64,000 nt of DNA, from assembly GCA_022478985.1 (NCBI GenBank), contig JAKSZP010014532.1, positions 62,001 through 126,000 of the forward strand, given 5' to 3'. The notes beneath the pieces are model-generated. The model was given only the letters and a program-made list of their open reading frames with translations, did not search any database and was not told the DNA's origin. The position numbers and the translations under genes are program-made. The stretch comes from Massospora cicadina. Its lineage: Eukaryota; Entomophthoromycota; Entomophthoromycetes; Entomophthorales; Entomophthoraceae. Positions 1 to 12,749 of this stretch are shown one piece after another (position 1 is the first letter of the stretch; each line of letters opens with the position of its first letter).

Positions 1-590
1 TTTGGCTCTTCTTCTAGTTCTTTCAGACAACTACTCTTCTTATTCTACTACTGCACTATTCTCTTCCCTGGCGTTGACCCTCTCGCTCTGTCCTTCCCAA
101 TGTCAAAATTAGTTTTGGCTCATCCTCAGCCTTAAGTTGCCAGCGAGCCATATAAATAATTAATATAAATAAGTGTCAAATTTATATTTGAGTTTTGAGT
201 TAATAATAATGCACCGGAAACAACTTTGGTCACTCACTTTGACTCAGAATACCTTGGCATCTTGCCAACATCTCTTCTCATCTTATCTCAGTTAATTGAT
301 TATAATAATGAGGCGCCAGAAACAACTTTGACCACCTCAAACTCATAATTGTCAGATCTACTGACCTTGTATTATCAGTATAGGCAGCAAATTCATAGAT
401 GAATGATTGAAGCAAATACATCGGCTTTCTTCTAGAAATCCCACAACAGTCCACAAATGGCAGTTGGCGTCAAACACTAATTCCGCTGAATGATACTAGT
501 TTGGATCAATCTCAGCTATTAGTCACCAGTGATCCTTATACTAATTTAGGGCCACAAATTGGCCCCACTTGAACCTAATTTCAAACTTGG
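1..590. other. AT-rich sequence with no recognisable gene; 3' flank of Ty3-A
   Basis: I see no coding domain here. It lies beyond the readable C-terminal end of the Ty3-A integrase and should hold that element's 3' LTR or its flank, but I could not match it to the proposed 5' LTR at about 6145-6650. It contains two diverged copies, about 100 bases apart, of a segment of some 45 bases (204-250 and 303-348). On the minus strand both copies include a TGGCGC- or CGGTGC-like core resembling the primer binding sites seen elsewhere in the window. This may mark another decayed LTR junction, but the signal is weak. Confidence 0.35.
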
Positions 591-1420
591 CAGAATGCTA
601 ATTTTGGCTCAACCCAAATTGGGGAGCAACGAACCAGCAATCATATCAAATAACACAAAATTCAGTCAATAAGCTATTCCACCAGGAATGGCCATATCAT
701 CCCAAATAATGATAAGTTTTTTGAGGATTTCATCTGCTTAGAATTCTAACAGGTTTTAAGGTGCTGATAATAATTAGTGTGTTCTCATGCTTGTTCTGAA
801 GATCCTCACACCGCTTGACATAAAATCCTTCCCATTATCACTTAGTAGAATATTTAGAAAGCTGTGCTTAGTAAATATTTTTTGATTTAAAAATTTAACA
901 GTAGCTTTAGCGGTCTGTGGGGGAATGGAAATTGATATAATCCACTTTGTAAGATGATCAACCTACTAGTATGTATCAATTTCCTCCTGTGATTCAGGTA
1001 GTGGACCTACAATATCTAAACTGATGGTATGAAACAGCTGCTGTGGGGTCATAGGATATTGCTTGTACTTAATCATATGTGGCTTCTGCTTTTTACAAAT
1101 GAAAGCATCTAAGACTTACACTACATAGCTCAGTATTCCTTCCCAATAACAGTGATCCTTAATCCATTTGTAAGTTTTTTTATCCTCTATAGCCTAAAGT
1201 ATTTTGGGCTTCTATTATATCTGATAAATTTTTTATAAGATCGCAAGTAAGGTATTCAGTCAATTCTGACTTTCTTGTAAATTAATCCATCAAGAACCTT
1301 CATATTTAGAGCATTTAATATAAGCATCTTCTGAAGTGGTTCATCTTTGTCCTCAAAAGAGTCTGGCTTCAAGAGTAGACCATTTAATAGCTCACCTTTG
1401 CTACTATTAATATATATTAG
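590..1420 (-). pseudogene. Ty3-A integrase remnant
   Basis: Minus-strand translation gives the integrase core in mixed frames. HTISLDIVGPLPES carries the first catalytic Asp, followed by VDHLTKWI. Next comes ILLSDNGKDF with the second Asp, at about 820-860. Farther left is a degraded C-terminal stretch, WDDMAIPGGIAY, matching the conserved W..A..AYN segment of gypsy integrases. The zinc-binding domain is expected at about 1080-1420 but is poorly readable. Integrase would insert the cDNA into the genome. Stops in every frame show that it is not functional. Confidence 0.75.
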
Positions 1421-1499
1421 GGACAGTCAAGTCAGTCCATCTGAGTTCATATGTCTAATTTTGGCTCGATGGATGATATTCATGTCAGTGTAAAAGCTT

Positions 1500-2570
1500 G
1501 AGAGCCCATATGGCTAGTCTTCCTATCAGATCCTATATGTTTTAAACCACTTTAGTGAGGCGTGTCTATCACAACTGTAAAGTTTATATTTTAAAAGAAG
1601 AGCCAGAAATGTTTCACTGCCAGGAGAGCAACTAATCATTCTTTATCAGTGATACTATACAATTCTCTCAGCTTTAAAAGCGTTTTGCTATAATATGACA
1701 TCAGGTGGACAATGCCGTTCTCATCCAGTTGAGAAAGGTAGAGCTTACAGCTAGTTCAGAAGTGTCATTGTGAAAATGATTGGCTTCTCATATTTCATAT
1801 GTCATAAAATTGGTCTTCCTTTCAACAAACTCTTCATCAACTTAAAATGAACTTTTTTCTCCACTCCCCATACAAAAAGGGTATTTTTGGCAAGCAACCA
1901 AACAAGAGGTTCAGCAAGTTTTAAAAGATTTAGGGAAAAAAGGTATAAAATTTCATCATTCAAAAGAATACCTTATATCACGAAGGCTCTTTGGCCTAGG
2001 CATCTTAGGATAGCTAACCTTATTTTATAAGGGTTAAATTCCTTCCTGCAAAAAGGTATGTCCTAAAAATTCCAAGTTCTACAAGAAAAAGGTAAACTTC
2101 TCAGGCTTTAGTTTGATACAATTCTCTTTTAGTCGTTAAAACTGACTTAAGGTGGTCTAGACGGTTAGTGAGGGTTTTGAAAACGACATTATGTCATTTA
2201 TGTAAAGTATCACACAGCTGAGATTAAGATCTTGCATGAGGTGATCCATTCGCCCATTGGTACGAGGTGGGAGCGTTTCATAACCCTGTAAAAGGACTGG
2301 GTAGGTTGTAATAACCCTTTTATTATATCAACGCGAAATTCTCTTCGTCTTCTGGCGATAGATCATCTGATAATAACCGCTGGTGAGGTCCATCATGGAG
2401 AAGAAATTTGTTTCAAAGAGTCAGGCCAGGGCAACATAAATACTTGTAACTGGAAGCTGTCCTTCTTAGTGAGACTTTTTAGCTTCTGGTATTCTTTACT
2501 ATTCTGTAACCACCGTTCTTCTTCTTTATGACTAACAATAGTGATGACCATAAACTCTGGGAGGGCACAA
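1500..2570 (-). pseudogene. Ty3-A reverse transcriptase and RNase H remnant
   Basis: On the minus strand FFSMMDLTSGYYQM is the palm motif A region, with the first catalytic Asp. CVILYINDIMSFSK is the YxDD region, here reading YIND, so an Asp has become Asn. NLEFLGHTF is the conserved block after the palm. Farther left, LSQLDENGIVHLMSYYSKTL and ELYSITDKE match gypsy RNase H. The protein would copy the element RNA in the cytoplasmic particle. In-frame stops and the altered YxDD mean it is inactive. Confidence 0.8.
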
Positions 2571-3489
2571 GTAAGCCGGCATCCAATACTTTCTTGATCT
2601 CAGTCTTAATGTATTGCTCCCCTACCTTCAACTTCCTATGTGGCTTTGATCTGACAGGGGTAAGTCTCTTACTTCAATACTATGTTTCCAATCTTACATG
2701 TGACTATAGTCGGCATCTGACTTGGAGAACACATACAGATAATCTTCAAATAGGTGATGCACTTTCTCATGTTCATTCTAATCTAACATATCGGATATTT
2801 GGACTTGAGGGATACCACAAATTAAGTTGTCAGCGGGTAGGCCAAAATCAAGTTGATTATTAATAAAATGTACCTTGTCAATTTTATTAATAAGAGTAAT
2901 TGACCTTTCCCAATTTCTTAATGCTTCTTGACTAGGTTATCATTGTTAGCTAACTTCCAAAGTAATAGTTTAATGAGCCGCTTATAGGCTGGACCAAGGA
3001 CTCCTGGCAAACTTTTGGTTCAAACCTACTTACTCCATCAACACTAGTAATGTGCAGTAAACAGTTTGGGGTATATACAGGGTAAGACTGGTGGAAACCA
3101 CTCTCTGTTCTCCTGATTTAACTTTTCCCTCCTATTTGGATTAAAATGGTATGCCATCTGCTGCATCTACTGAGGGAGTAGCTTTTTCATGTTTCTTCCT
3201 AAGATAGATTATTGCAAAGGGAAAGTGGAAACAGTGCACTTAACCAGACAAGCGTAATCCTTCTTTCAGGAAACTTTATTATCCAAGACATTGTTTTCAT
3301 AGTTTAGATGTGACAAGTATTCTTCTTTTATTTTGATAACTTTTTTCAAATTCTATCATAAATTGCATCCTAATGAAAATATCATATTAGTTTTTGTCAA
3401 GGTCAATGGCAGGAGCTGAAATATCAAATTTCTAACTTTGATTGGCAGGGATGAGTACGCACCTATCACCTTAGTGTTGCTGGACAGTC

Positions 3490-3600
3490 AGTATTGTAAT
3501 CTTGAGTGTATTTAAGGTCTGGAGCGAGCATGATTTTCTTGATGAGATAGGACAACACAACTTTGATAGGTGATCCCATATCTAAGATAGCCATACTTAT
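3490..3600 (-). pseudogene. Ty3-A aspartic protease remnant
   Basis: The minus-strand reading LDMGSPIKVVLSYLI matches the active-site block of retroviral-type aspartic proteases, usually D-T/S-G-(A/S), here D-M-G-S. It lies between the gag remnant and reverse transcriptase in the usual place. The family cleaves the Gag-Pol polyprotein. Thr to Met at the second active-site position would impair it. The ORF at 3611-3811, just upstream in the coding direction, is a short open piece of the gag/protease linker that I cannot assign to a domain. Confidence 0.55.
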
Positions 3601-4379
3601 ATTTTTTTAATTACCAATTCTTCACTTTAGTGATGATTCCTCCAAACTTCAGTGGAATGGCTAACGCCTTCTTGAGGTGGAACGTTGCATTGAGCTTTTG
3701 GGCAGCCTTAGGATATTTCATCTTAATCTCCAGAAGACTTTGGATAATTGAGATTTGTTGCATCAACATGGCAAGATACTGATCAACATTGCTGGCTGTA
3801 TCAATCATCAAAGGGCACCATATATCTTAACTGAGGTAGGTCCTACAGGAACCTGAGCATCGTCAATATCTTTAGCATTCAAATTTTCCAGAATGACGAG
3901 CTCAGCGGGTGAGCCTAAAGTGTAATAAACTGTATCCTCATGACCCCCTTCAGATTCATCATTAGGTTCATCTTCAATTCAAGCAAGGTGAACGATTGGC
4001 AATGTTTCTCTTTCAGGTACTTTAGATTGGTTTTTAGAGGTACCTTACCCTAAGCTGAACTTCCTTTTCCATGCTCATCTATGGCAGGGTTCTTTTTAAA
4101 ACACATCTCTCAGTATAGTTGTTCTTTTTCCAGTTTTGCATCTTGGCTTTTCCTCCTTATTAGGATTTTCTTCTTCCACGTTATAAACTCTAGGCTTTTT
4201 GGAGGCCTTTATTGAGGTCTCTGGCTTGTGTGTGTCAACTATTTCAAGTAGGGCTTCTTTAATATATGATACAGAATTGAAGCTCTGTTCAACGGATGTG
4301 ACAAATATGGTTAAGTTAGTTACTATGTAAATTAGTAATGACAGCTACTATAGCATCATCTAGAGTCAGCATCTTTGAG

Positions 4380-5640
4380 GTTAAAAGCAGTTGGGCTCTA
4401 TATAAAAGCGGTCAGCAAATTTGGCAATAATTTTATATCAGCTCAGTGCAATTTTCATGAAGGCCTGTTTCATCATACTCAGGCTCTGTTTGGACCAAAT
4501 TTTCTTTATGAATGCTTCCTTCACTTCTTTTCAGGTATGCAAGTCATCCATATGAAGCACCATAACTGTTGAGCCATTCAGCTTAGATAAGATAAAATAT
4601 GCTTAACCTTTTAATTATATTTGCACCTTACATCGTGGATTCACGGTCTTAAAGAAAAAAATGCAAACTCCCTTTTCCAGGTGTAAACTTGTCTTTAAAT
4701 GTAGGCTTAAAGGTATTGGCCTCCAATACAATAACAACATGCACTCTTGGAGCTTCATATTTGGTAATATCAGTTCTTGCGTTAATCTGTTAAACTTGAC
4801 GTTCCACTTAATGTATTTGGTCATTAGAAAATTCTAATGTTACTCCATTTCCTCCAGGGTAAGCCTTGGCTTAACATCCTGCAGTTGATTCTTCTTTTGA
4901 GAATGACTTTATTATTTTTCAAGTCTATAACGCGGATGTCCAGATCTTGAGTTTGTTGGTGAGCGGATGATCAGTATGCTTGCAATAGCTTATTCTCATC
5001 CTCCAAAACTCTAATGCGCAGATTCAGGCCCTCCTTCATCTCCTTGCATTAGGTGCTTTGAAAAGTCTTGTGAGTCTTGGCTTTTAACTCTTCTGTGAGA
5101 GTAAACCAACTTTTCTCAGATTCATTGAGGCGATGATAGACTTAATTAATGTCCTCACAGCTGGGTTTTTGCCTCTCAAGTCTCACTACTATTTTTGAGA
5201 TTCTTAGTAATAGAAATAATAGATGCCTGAGTCACACAGTTTTCTAGCTCCTGTTTAAACTTAGCTATTCAAGAAATGATATTTTGTGACACTAGTGAAG
5301 TCTTAGAGGTTCTATGGGTAAACTCATCAATTCGTCATAGGACTTTCTCTAGCTGTGCCTTAATATAGAAATTTTCTAATCCTCCTGGTAACGGCTAGTA
5401 GAAGCTTGAGCTACCATTTTTTCAAGGACTTTACTATCCTGTTGATAGAGCTCTTCAGAAAAGGCATCAGTTAATTGCTTAGTATTTTTGCTTGACTCTG
5501 TGATGTCTTTTTGAGGAAGATTCTTAACTTCCTCCACATACTTGATAACACCAGAATCAATTGTATCCATTTGATTATGAAGATGAATAATTAGAAAAAG
5601 GTTTGCTTCAATCAAACGGCGGACATCTCCTATATTTTGA
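4380..5640 (-). pseudogene. Ty3-A gag remnant
   Basis: A minus-strand ORF at 5376-5615 (79 aa) begins MIEANLFLIIHLHNQMDTID and looks helical. It resembles the Ty3-B reading at 25,372-25,460. Farther downstream, the segments SKLNGSTVMVLHMDDLHT and KEVKEAFIKKIWSKQS at about 4390-4610 match the Retrotrans_gag capsid region, in which a conserved Trp-rich helix is followed by a W..F...F motif. The 69-aa ORF at 4615-4824 covers the preceding part. Gag would form the virus-like particle. No CCHC zinc knuckle is visible. Confidence 0.6.
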
Positions 5641-6126
5641 AGTGAAAAATATATACCTGCTCATAAGCCATCCGTAGGGCCTTTGGGTATGGATATGATG
5701 GTGGAGTTCCTCAATATGACTCCTTGTGATTGCATGATATGATAGAGCGCATGGTGTACAAATCACATGATGTAGTAAGATGTATTCACACTTGATACAT
5801 TAATCTCTGGTTAAAAAGCTGTATTAAGGCAGGTTCATGAGAGATCTGTCCATGGCGGATGCCTTTTCACAAGTGCCTCTTTCTCTTAGTTTATTGATTG
5901 GACAAAATAATGCTTTAATTCCTTCGTTTAAAATCAAAGTAAGGCGATGAGATTCAGGATTCTCAGAGGATTTTCTTGTATATCTTTAAACGCGACAAAT
6001 GGTGGACTTCCCATGTAATTAACTTCTTCACTATTTCCGTTGATCATTCAGCGGGTGACAAAATCAATTGGGTTATCTTCCATGGTGGATCAATTAGTTG
6101 CAGGTATCTTTAAGCGTTGGTTGAGC

Positions 6127-6144
6127 CCCCTGTAGTGAGCACCA
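6127..6144 (-). other. Primer binding site of Ty3-A
   Basis: Read on the minus strand this is TGGTGCTCACTACAGGGG. It starts with TGG, complementary to a tRNA 3' CCA end, and matches the sites next to the 5' LTRs of Ty3-C and Ty3-F. It marks the LTR/internal junction, with the LTR lying to the right. The flanking LTR end has lost a clear CA terminus. Confidence 0.7.
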
Positions 6145-6699
6145 GCCTTTAGGGCTTCCATTTTTAAGCTCAATGGAGCTTTGGTCAAGACGCCTAACAG
6201 TCAATAATTGAGGCAGTCTAAGTAACATGACAAGTAGATTTTTTACATGAAAAGGTGACAAGTCATTACTTATGTTATGTCAACTAGAGTATCCATCCTA
6301 TAGTAAGTATGGAGAAAAGAACTTATTGAAGTCAAACATCAAAACTAGAAATAAATTACAAAGTAACTCTATTATAGCATATTTTAGGGGTTTTATATGT
6401 CGTAATTAGCAATTTAAAAACCAAAAGGAAAAAAATTATAAAAATGATAGAAGGGTAAATCTGGAAGGGAGGCTTTTGGTCAAATGATACATTTAAATTT
6501 TTAATGCCTTTATATCATAACTCTAATAGGGCTAGAATGGTATATTACTCAAGTTGGATGATACTGTTTGTCAACTAGATTGATCATTTAGAATCTATTC
6601 TTTCTTTCCCTTTTTCAAACTTGTCTTAAATTGCAGTCTTGAGCGTCACTACAAGTAGTTGTCACTTGACCTTCAGATGATCCATCCTTTCAATGAGGC

Positions 6700-7110
6700 A
6701 GCAATTCATCTCAGGGTATCTTAGGCTTAATTGGTTTGTCAGAGTTTTGCTAGAGTGCTTAAAGCTGTGTTGACTATCAATTTCTCCAGGTAATTTATTA
6801 ATGTAATATATTTAACTACATTCTTGAGTCTATATGTCAATTCAGCTGAAGGAGTTGAATGGTCAATATTCTTCCCATCATGTCTTATATCACTTTCCAA
6901 CGCTGGTTTTGATAGTTGACATTGGGTAGCATATGTTTTTGGCAAGTATTTCAGGCGTTAATGACTTCAACTACAAAATTCAGTTATTCTCCCCCAATAA
7001 TATTGCCCTTTATCCAATAATAGGCATTTTTTGTTCCTCTTAGTGGATGTGTATGGTGAGCTTCACGATAATACATAATTGTTTGAATGTTCAAAGTAAG
7101 GTAACCAGTT
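6700..7110 (-). pseudogene. Ty3-B integrase N-terminal remnant
   Basis: Minus-strand readings give PLRGTKNAYYWIKGQYYWGR, which resembles the helical part of the integrase zinc-binding domain, and then degraded text aligning with the VDHLTKWI stretch of Ty3-A (INYLEKLI). The 68-aa ORF at 6739-6945 lies in this region. The DNG catalytic block cannot be recognised, and the reading stops near 6700, where the Ty3-A LTR appears to begin. Confidence 0.5.
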
Positions 7111-7479
7111 AAAATAAACCTTCTTGTATAGCAATTCACTAAAAACCTTAGTCTTCCGTTATTAACTCTTTAACATCTTTTAACTGTCTTATATTTATTT
7201 TCCAGAAGTCAGGTCTCATAAGCATGCTTTGTAGTCAAATACCCTAACTGTTGTCTTGGTTGAGAAAGTGTAAAATGAGAAATGTCATTGCCACTCATGT
7301 TAAGTTCTTTCTCTATAAACAATCACATTCATAATGATGTAGTTCAAGGCCCAGAAGTCAAATCTTACTATTCTTCTCTCATGTTATGAAGCCATTTAAA
7401 AGAGACATGGCCTGTATCACTTTAAAGATTGTCCCATATAGAAAAATAAAATGTTTGACGGCAAACATAACAGCTAGAC

Positions 7480-8440
7480 GTCTTTTCAAGGTGACAATAA
7501 ATTTTTTTTGACCTCCAAAAGAGACTTGCTATATTAGGATATTAAATGGGTAATGCCGTCTTTATCAATTTATGATAGTATGTCTCCTACTGCAAGGTCT
7601 GAATCATCTGTAAATAGAAAAACGGGCTTCCCATAGTTCAGTCTTATAAGATAAGCCTTTGTTTCAATAACTCTTCCATGGTTTCAAAGGCAACTTTATG
7701 CTCTACTCGCTATATAAAGTGTTATTATTCTTTTTTGGAAAGTGGCTCACTGCGTTGTGCAAAGTTACAGATAAATTTATAGTAATATTATATCTCCTTA
7801 AATATATTTGAATATTTCAGAGGATTTTTGGTTAAAGACTTCTTCAAGATAGCTAACCTTGTCATATAGAGGTTAATCCCTTTGTGTGATTTGGGTGTCC
7901 TAGGAAATCTGATTTTTTGCAGGAGAAAACTACACTTTGTGGGCTTATGTATAATTCAAATTTAATGTAGACGCCGAAAGACTGGCTAGAATTCATCCAA
8001 ATGATCTGTAACAATCTCAAAATACAAAGTTATATCCTCAAGGTATACAATTACAGAGTTTAACTTCAAATATTACATGATGTAATTATTGGCTTTTTGT
8101 AATGAGGTTGTACATTGTATGATTCTTGATGGAACTAGTTTCCTGTCATAACCCTTCAGTGAATATCAATGTGCACTTTTCTTGGTCTTGTGGGGACATG
8201 TCTATCTTTCAGTAAAAATGGCCATGTCCATAGCTGAGAAGAAATTAAAGCCTGACAGTTAATCTAGAGAACATTAGATGTGTTTAATTGGATAATTGTC
8301 TTTCTTTGAATATTGTTCAACTTCTTGTAATTCATCATAATTCTGTTTTACCGCCTTTTAATATAAAGTAATGGTGTGATTAAGACTCTGAAAGGGAGCT
8401 TATACCTGGTTTCCAGGAGATTTTAGCTTGCTCTTTATTT
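7480..8440 (-). pseudogene. Ty3-B reverse transcriptase and RNase H remnant
   Basis: Position, strand and block order match Ty3-A: an RNase H-like stretch at about 7480-7720 and reverse transcriptase blocks from about 7840 to 8440. The sequence is strongly AT-drifted and no long reading frame survives. The assignment rests mainly on collinearity with Ty3-A, whose motifs are clearer. I could not confirm a YxDD motif by eye. Confidence 0.45.
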
Positions 8441-9379
8441 GCTTTTTAGTTTATTTTAACTTTCTATATGGTTCTGATCTTGTAGGACTATTATCTCCAA
8501 CGTTGATAGTATGTATACAATTCTTCATATGGCCATAGTTGACATATTAGTTGATAAATGTACTGATAATTTCTTAATAACAGATATACTTTCTTAAGTT
8601 CCTTCTGGTAAGTTTATCAAAATATGGATTTGAGTTAATGTGCACAGAAGGTTGCCAGAAGGCTTTTCTATTTCAAGTTGAGCTTTAAGGAAGTTTATTC
8701 TGTCTATCTCATCAATAATTATAGCTGTTTTTTCCAATTCCTTGGTGTTATTTTTCCCAACATTATCAGTGTGAGTTGAGTGCCCATGTAATAGTTTGAT
8801 AGGTAGCTAATAGGCTTGATCTAATATTATTGATAGTATCAAGACTTAAAATGATGTCTCCACCAAGGCCAGTAATGTGCATTAGTCAGTTGTGAGGCAT
8901 CTGTTTAAATATATTGGTTATAACCATCTGTTGTTCTCCAGGTTTGATCTTCACTTTCTTGGAAGAATAAAAGCCAATATATCTGAAGCGCCTACTGCGT
9001 TTGGGAAGCTTGTTGATAGTTTTTTTTTCCTAAAAGTAGTATAATGCAAAGGCAAAGCAGAAGCAAGGTGCTATACCAGACAATAGTTTTCTTCTTGCTG
9101 GATCCTTTTTTTCCAGTACAGAGGGGAACTTCATAACTAATAAGTAAAAGATATTCTTCTTTAATATTTATGAAACCTTCTCATTCAATAATAAATTGAA
9201 TTCCTGTGAGCATATCATAGTCATTGTTGTCCAATGCATTTGCAGGGGCTGAAAAGACAACTTTTCTAATTCTGAGTGGCAGCTAAAATAGGCTCCTATA
9301 TCTTTGGTGTTGTTTGGACTGGAGATGCAATATTCCAGTGTATATTCAAATTATTATCTTTATTTATTCTTCTTGATAA

Positions 9380-11331
9380 GTCTGAGTGAATGACGTTGAA
9401 TGGATATCTAGTATCAAGGATGACCATCATTGGACTTTCAGTATAAACACATCTACATTTTTTAAGCTTCCTATAAAGCTGGGTGGTAGGGCCAAGTCTT
9501 CTTTATGGAGGAAGGTTGCATTGAATCTTTTTGCATTTTAAGGGTATTTCTGACTTATATTCACTAGACTATGAGCTCAGTTAATTGGTCTTATCAACAG
9601 GACTAGATACTGGTCAGCATCACTAGTGTTGTTAGATACTTTGGGCTAACAATTAGTTGACTGAGTCATAATATTGTGGAACTTGGTCTTTATCAATTTT
9701 CTCTACATCCAATCATCCTTAATGTAGTTTTTATTGCTAGTACTTAACACATAATACCTAGTGTCCTCTTGACCCCTTCAATTTCTTATCTAGGTGAGGC
9801 TCGATGCATGAGAGGTGCAATAGCAGATTTGTTTTTCTGGTTCATGTACTTGAGACTTGTTGGCGTTAGGGTGCCCGGCCCTAAGCTTACTGATCTTTTC
9901 CCTGCTCAGCTAAGGCTGGGTATTTCTTATAGATTTGTTTTCGTGTAATTGTGCTTTTTACAAAAATGAACTTGCTATGTTCCACTTTTTGGTTTTTCTT
10001 CTACATCAGTAAGAGTACAAGATTTTAATTAAGATTCTTATTAGATTCAGGATTGTGGGTATTGACTTCATTAAGCAAGACTTTGATGTACAGAACAGAG
10101 TTATTACTATGCTTGAAAGTAATGATTTTCATATCGAGGTCAGAATTGCTGTGTAGTCCAGTTATGACAGCAGCCACATCATCAAAAATGAGCATGCTTA
10201 AATAAGCAAGGTCTGAACTTCAATGTAAAAGCAATCTGCAAACTCAGTTCATGGATTATTTTGATGTAGTTTATTCTTATTAAGGCCTGCTTTTTTCTAT
10301 TCAAGCTTTGTTTAAAACCAGATCTCTTAGTGAGTGCATTCTTAACTTCATCTCATGCCTTCAAATTGCCATATAAGAAATCATCACTTCCTGGTTCATT
10401 TACTTAAGAAGGACAAAATGTGTTTAACCTTTTGACAATCATTATCACCCTCCATAGCAGTTTTATAGACACGCAAGAATGAAGCTATAATGCTAGTAAA
10501 ATGTGTTTTTTCCTTTAAAGAAGGTTTGTTATTGCTAGTTCTACATTTGAGATGGCATGTACCACAAGAGTAGCATGCTCTGAGGTTTTGGTGTGAAGTT
10601 CTAAGTAATTGAGATCACAGTTATAGCGTCTAATTAACCATGGAGAGGTGCAACTTGGGCTTCTAGTTCTTCCAAAAAAACTCTTTGAGTAGCGTCCAAT
10701 ACAATCATTCATCTCATAAGAGCATCTTCCTCATTTTCAAATCTAAATCAGTACTCAAGGGTATTGTTCTGATCTTAGAAAGTAGATAAAGAATATTTAT
10801 AAAAGCATATTTTCATCCTCCTGACTTCAAAACGTTTAAGAGGATGTTCCTTCATCCTCTTGCACTCTAAACTTTGTTTTGTTGTTCCATTCTAGCTATA
10901 AGTGCATTAATCATATTTTCCATCAAGATTTAGCTTTGTTCAAACAGCGATAAAACTCACACATAGATTTGCTTCAAGGTTGGTGTGCTTTAAGATACAG
11001 TTTTAGATTACTGAATTAGCTAATATAGGGCTGAGCAGCAAATTGGATAGCCCATTTAACTAGACTCTTCTCCACATGGACAACTCTGATCAAAAGGAAT
11101 TAATATGTTACTATAATATCAATGGAGCGACTAATTTCAAGTTCTCAGATGTGGGTTAAAGCTTGCTCTAATTAATCTATAGAGATTAGGCCATGTACTT
11201 TCCTCATGTCTGATGTCAAAACTTTATTTATCTCTCCTGATCTGATGAATTAATTTGATGTATTTGGAAGTTGAAATCTTAAGAGGCTATTGATACTTGG
11301 CTTTGATCCAGTTTAATTTCTATCAAGTATC
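9380..11331 (-). pseudogene. Ty3-B protease and gag remnant (interrupted by Ty3-C)
   Basis: The reading LDTRYPFNVIHSDLSRRI at about 9370-9440 matches the protease active-site block (D-T-G expected, D-T-R here). Farther right, a degraded copy of the gag segment seen in Ty3-A lies at about 10,300-10,450. The gag reading runs to 11,331, where the Ty3-C 5' LTR begins, and resumes at 25,372. The ORF at 10,515-10,712 (65 aa) falls inside this gag remnant and is probably chance openness. Confidence 0.5.
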
Positions 11332-11722
11332 TGTTGCAATTGGTTTGGCCTACCACTTTTTATATTACTTACTTAACTTTATATTATAAATCAGATCTAA
11401 ATACAGTTTCATTTGCTTTTTATAAATTTATTTCTACTCACATGCCTCATATATATTTGTAGCTGCCAAAACTGTATTAAATTACTATTGGTAATTTCAC
11501 TGCAGCATTAATGTTCACTAGCAATTATAATGGTAAATAAGACCCTAATCCCCACCAGTGCAATTTTTGCTACCTTGATTTACTGATAACCATGGCATGT
11601 GGCCTCATTTGTCATATCATATATTATATTATCTCAATCTTAATACCCTACCTTGCCCCCACGCCAGCTTAAGATAATTAATATGGTCTTATGATAACTA
11701 ATCATATGCTAGTGTCTTGATT

Positions 11723-11741
11723 GCAATTGGCGTATTATTCT
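11723..11741. repeat. Target-site duplication of the half-LINE, left copy
   Basis: GCAATTGGCGTATTATTCT here pairs with GCAATTGGCATATTATACT at 13,656-13,674, with 17 of 19 bases identical. The length is typical of target-primed reverse transcription by a non-LTR element. Confidence 0.85.
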
Positions 11742-12700
11742 TTTATTTGACCGAGGTAAGCTGACAAGGGATGGAAGTTACCAAACTAAGAACTAAAACT
11801 AACGTAACTTATTTCTTCAAAAAACACCCAAAAATGGACAGATTGAGTGAACCACGCATAGCAAAACAACCAGCCAGGTGGGCAGCGGAGACCACTTATC
11901 CCTCTATGGTGGAAGGGGAGGGGGATTGGGGGACTCATCTTCAGCATCAGCAATCTCTTCCCAGAGCAGGGTGCATGTCAAGGCAGATAGCAAGGGCGTC
12001 AGTGTATGGGTGGTATGTGGTTTGATATCTTTGATGATTGGTACTTCTGAATAGTTGCAAAACATAAAAATGGCAGTAATATATTCAGCTAAAGCTTTTT
12101 TTGGCTTTAATGCGGGTGTCTGGTGGCTTAATAAACGTGGCAATATCAGTTTGGGTAATCTTATCTTTTTTAGATTTCATTCTACAGTTACCATGTTCTG
12201 GATAGCATCGGTGATATTTTTGTGTAGTTTCTTTACATTAATCTTACATTTTGGAGTAATATTTTTGGGATAACAGAAGGTGGAATTTCTCTTCTGAGCA
12301 CCTTCACTGATTTGGTGGTGGCTTTGCGGAGAGGGCAGTAATCTGGTGTGGCGTCTGCTTTTACTGCAAGCTAGTGGTCGCTGTAGAATGGTTTGGTATC
12401 TGGCTGTGGGGCATATAGATTATGGGGGGAATTCTGCATCCCATTTTGCATTACAGAACCGGTCAACTTGTAGCAATGATTCTTCAATGATATTACCTGA
12501 TTTTTAATTTCATCCAAAAACTCTATGGGTTCTGGTTGAATTGAATTGGGGAATTGGCGTATGGTTGAGGATTGGTTGATTCATTGGAGGTTGAATGGGA
12601 TCAAACTGGGTCTAATCCTGCTCTTGATTGAAAAAAATCATGCGTAGCACTGGGGCAAGGTGGGGGCTGATTGGTGGCTGCAGGTGCAGCTGCAGCAACA
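11742..12700 (-). other. 3' part of the half-LINE: proline-rich ORF1 tail and 3' UTR
   Basis: Minus-strand reading after the zinc motif is Pro/Ala/Gln-rich at about 12,600-12,740, then low in recognisable content. The ORFs at 11,904-12,143 (minus) and 12,055-12,273 (plus) have no family signature. The last 200 bases match the LINE-a 3' UTR in block order. AATAAA sits at the extreme end, next to the TSD. Confidence 0.55.
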
Positions 12701-12749
12701 GGATTTAGGGGAGGAGGTAGGATCATATCCCATGCCAGAATTGGCGCAG

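Larger units (their letters stand above)
590..6650 (-). mobile_element. Ty3-A: decayed Ty3/gypsy LTR retrotransposon
   Basis: Reading leftward on the minus strand gives the standard Ty3/gypsy order: primer binding site (6127-6144), gag (about 5640-4380), protease (about 3600-3490), reverse transcriptase (about 2570-1860), RNase H (about 1760-1500) and integrase (about 1420-590). Every domain is split by stops and frameshifts, so the element is dead. The 5' LTR should occupy roughly 6145-6650, but I could not define its ends or a matching 3' LTR. It is closely related in order and sequence to Ty3-B, whose integrase it abuts, and may have inserted into it. Confidence 0.75.
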
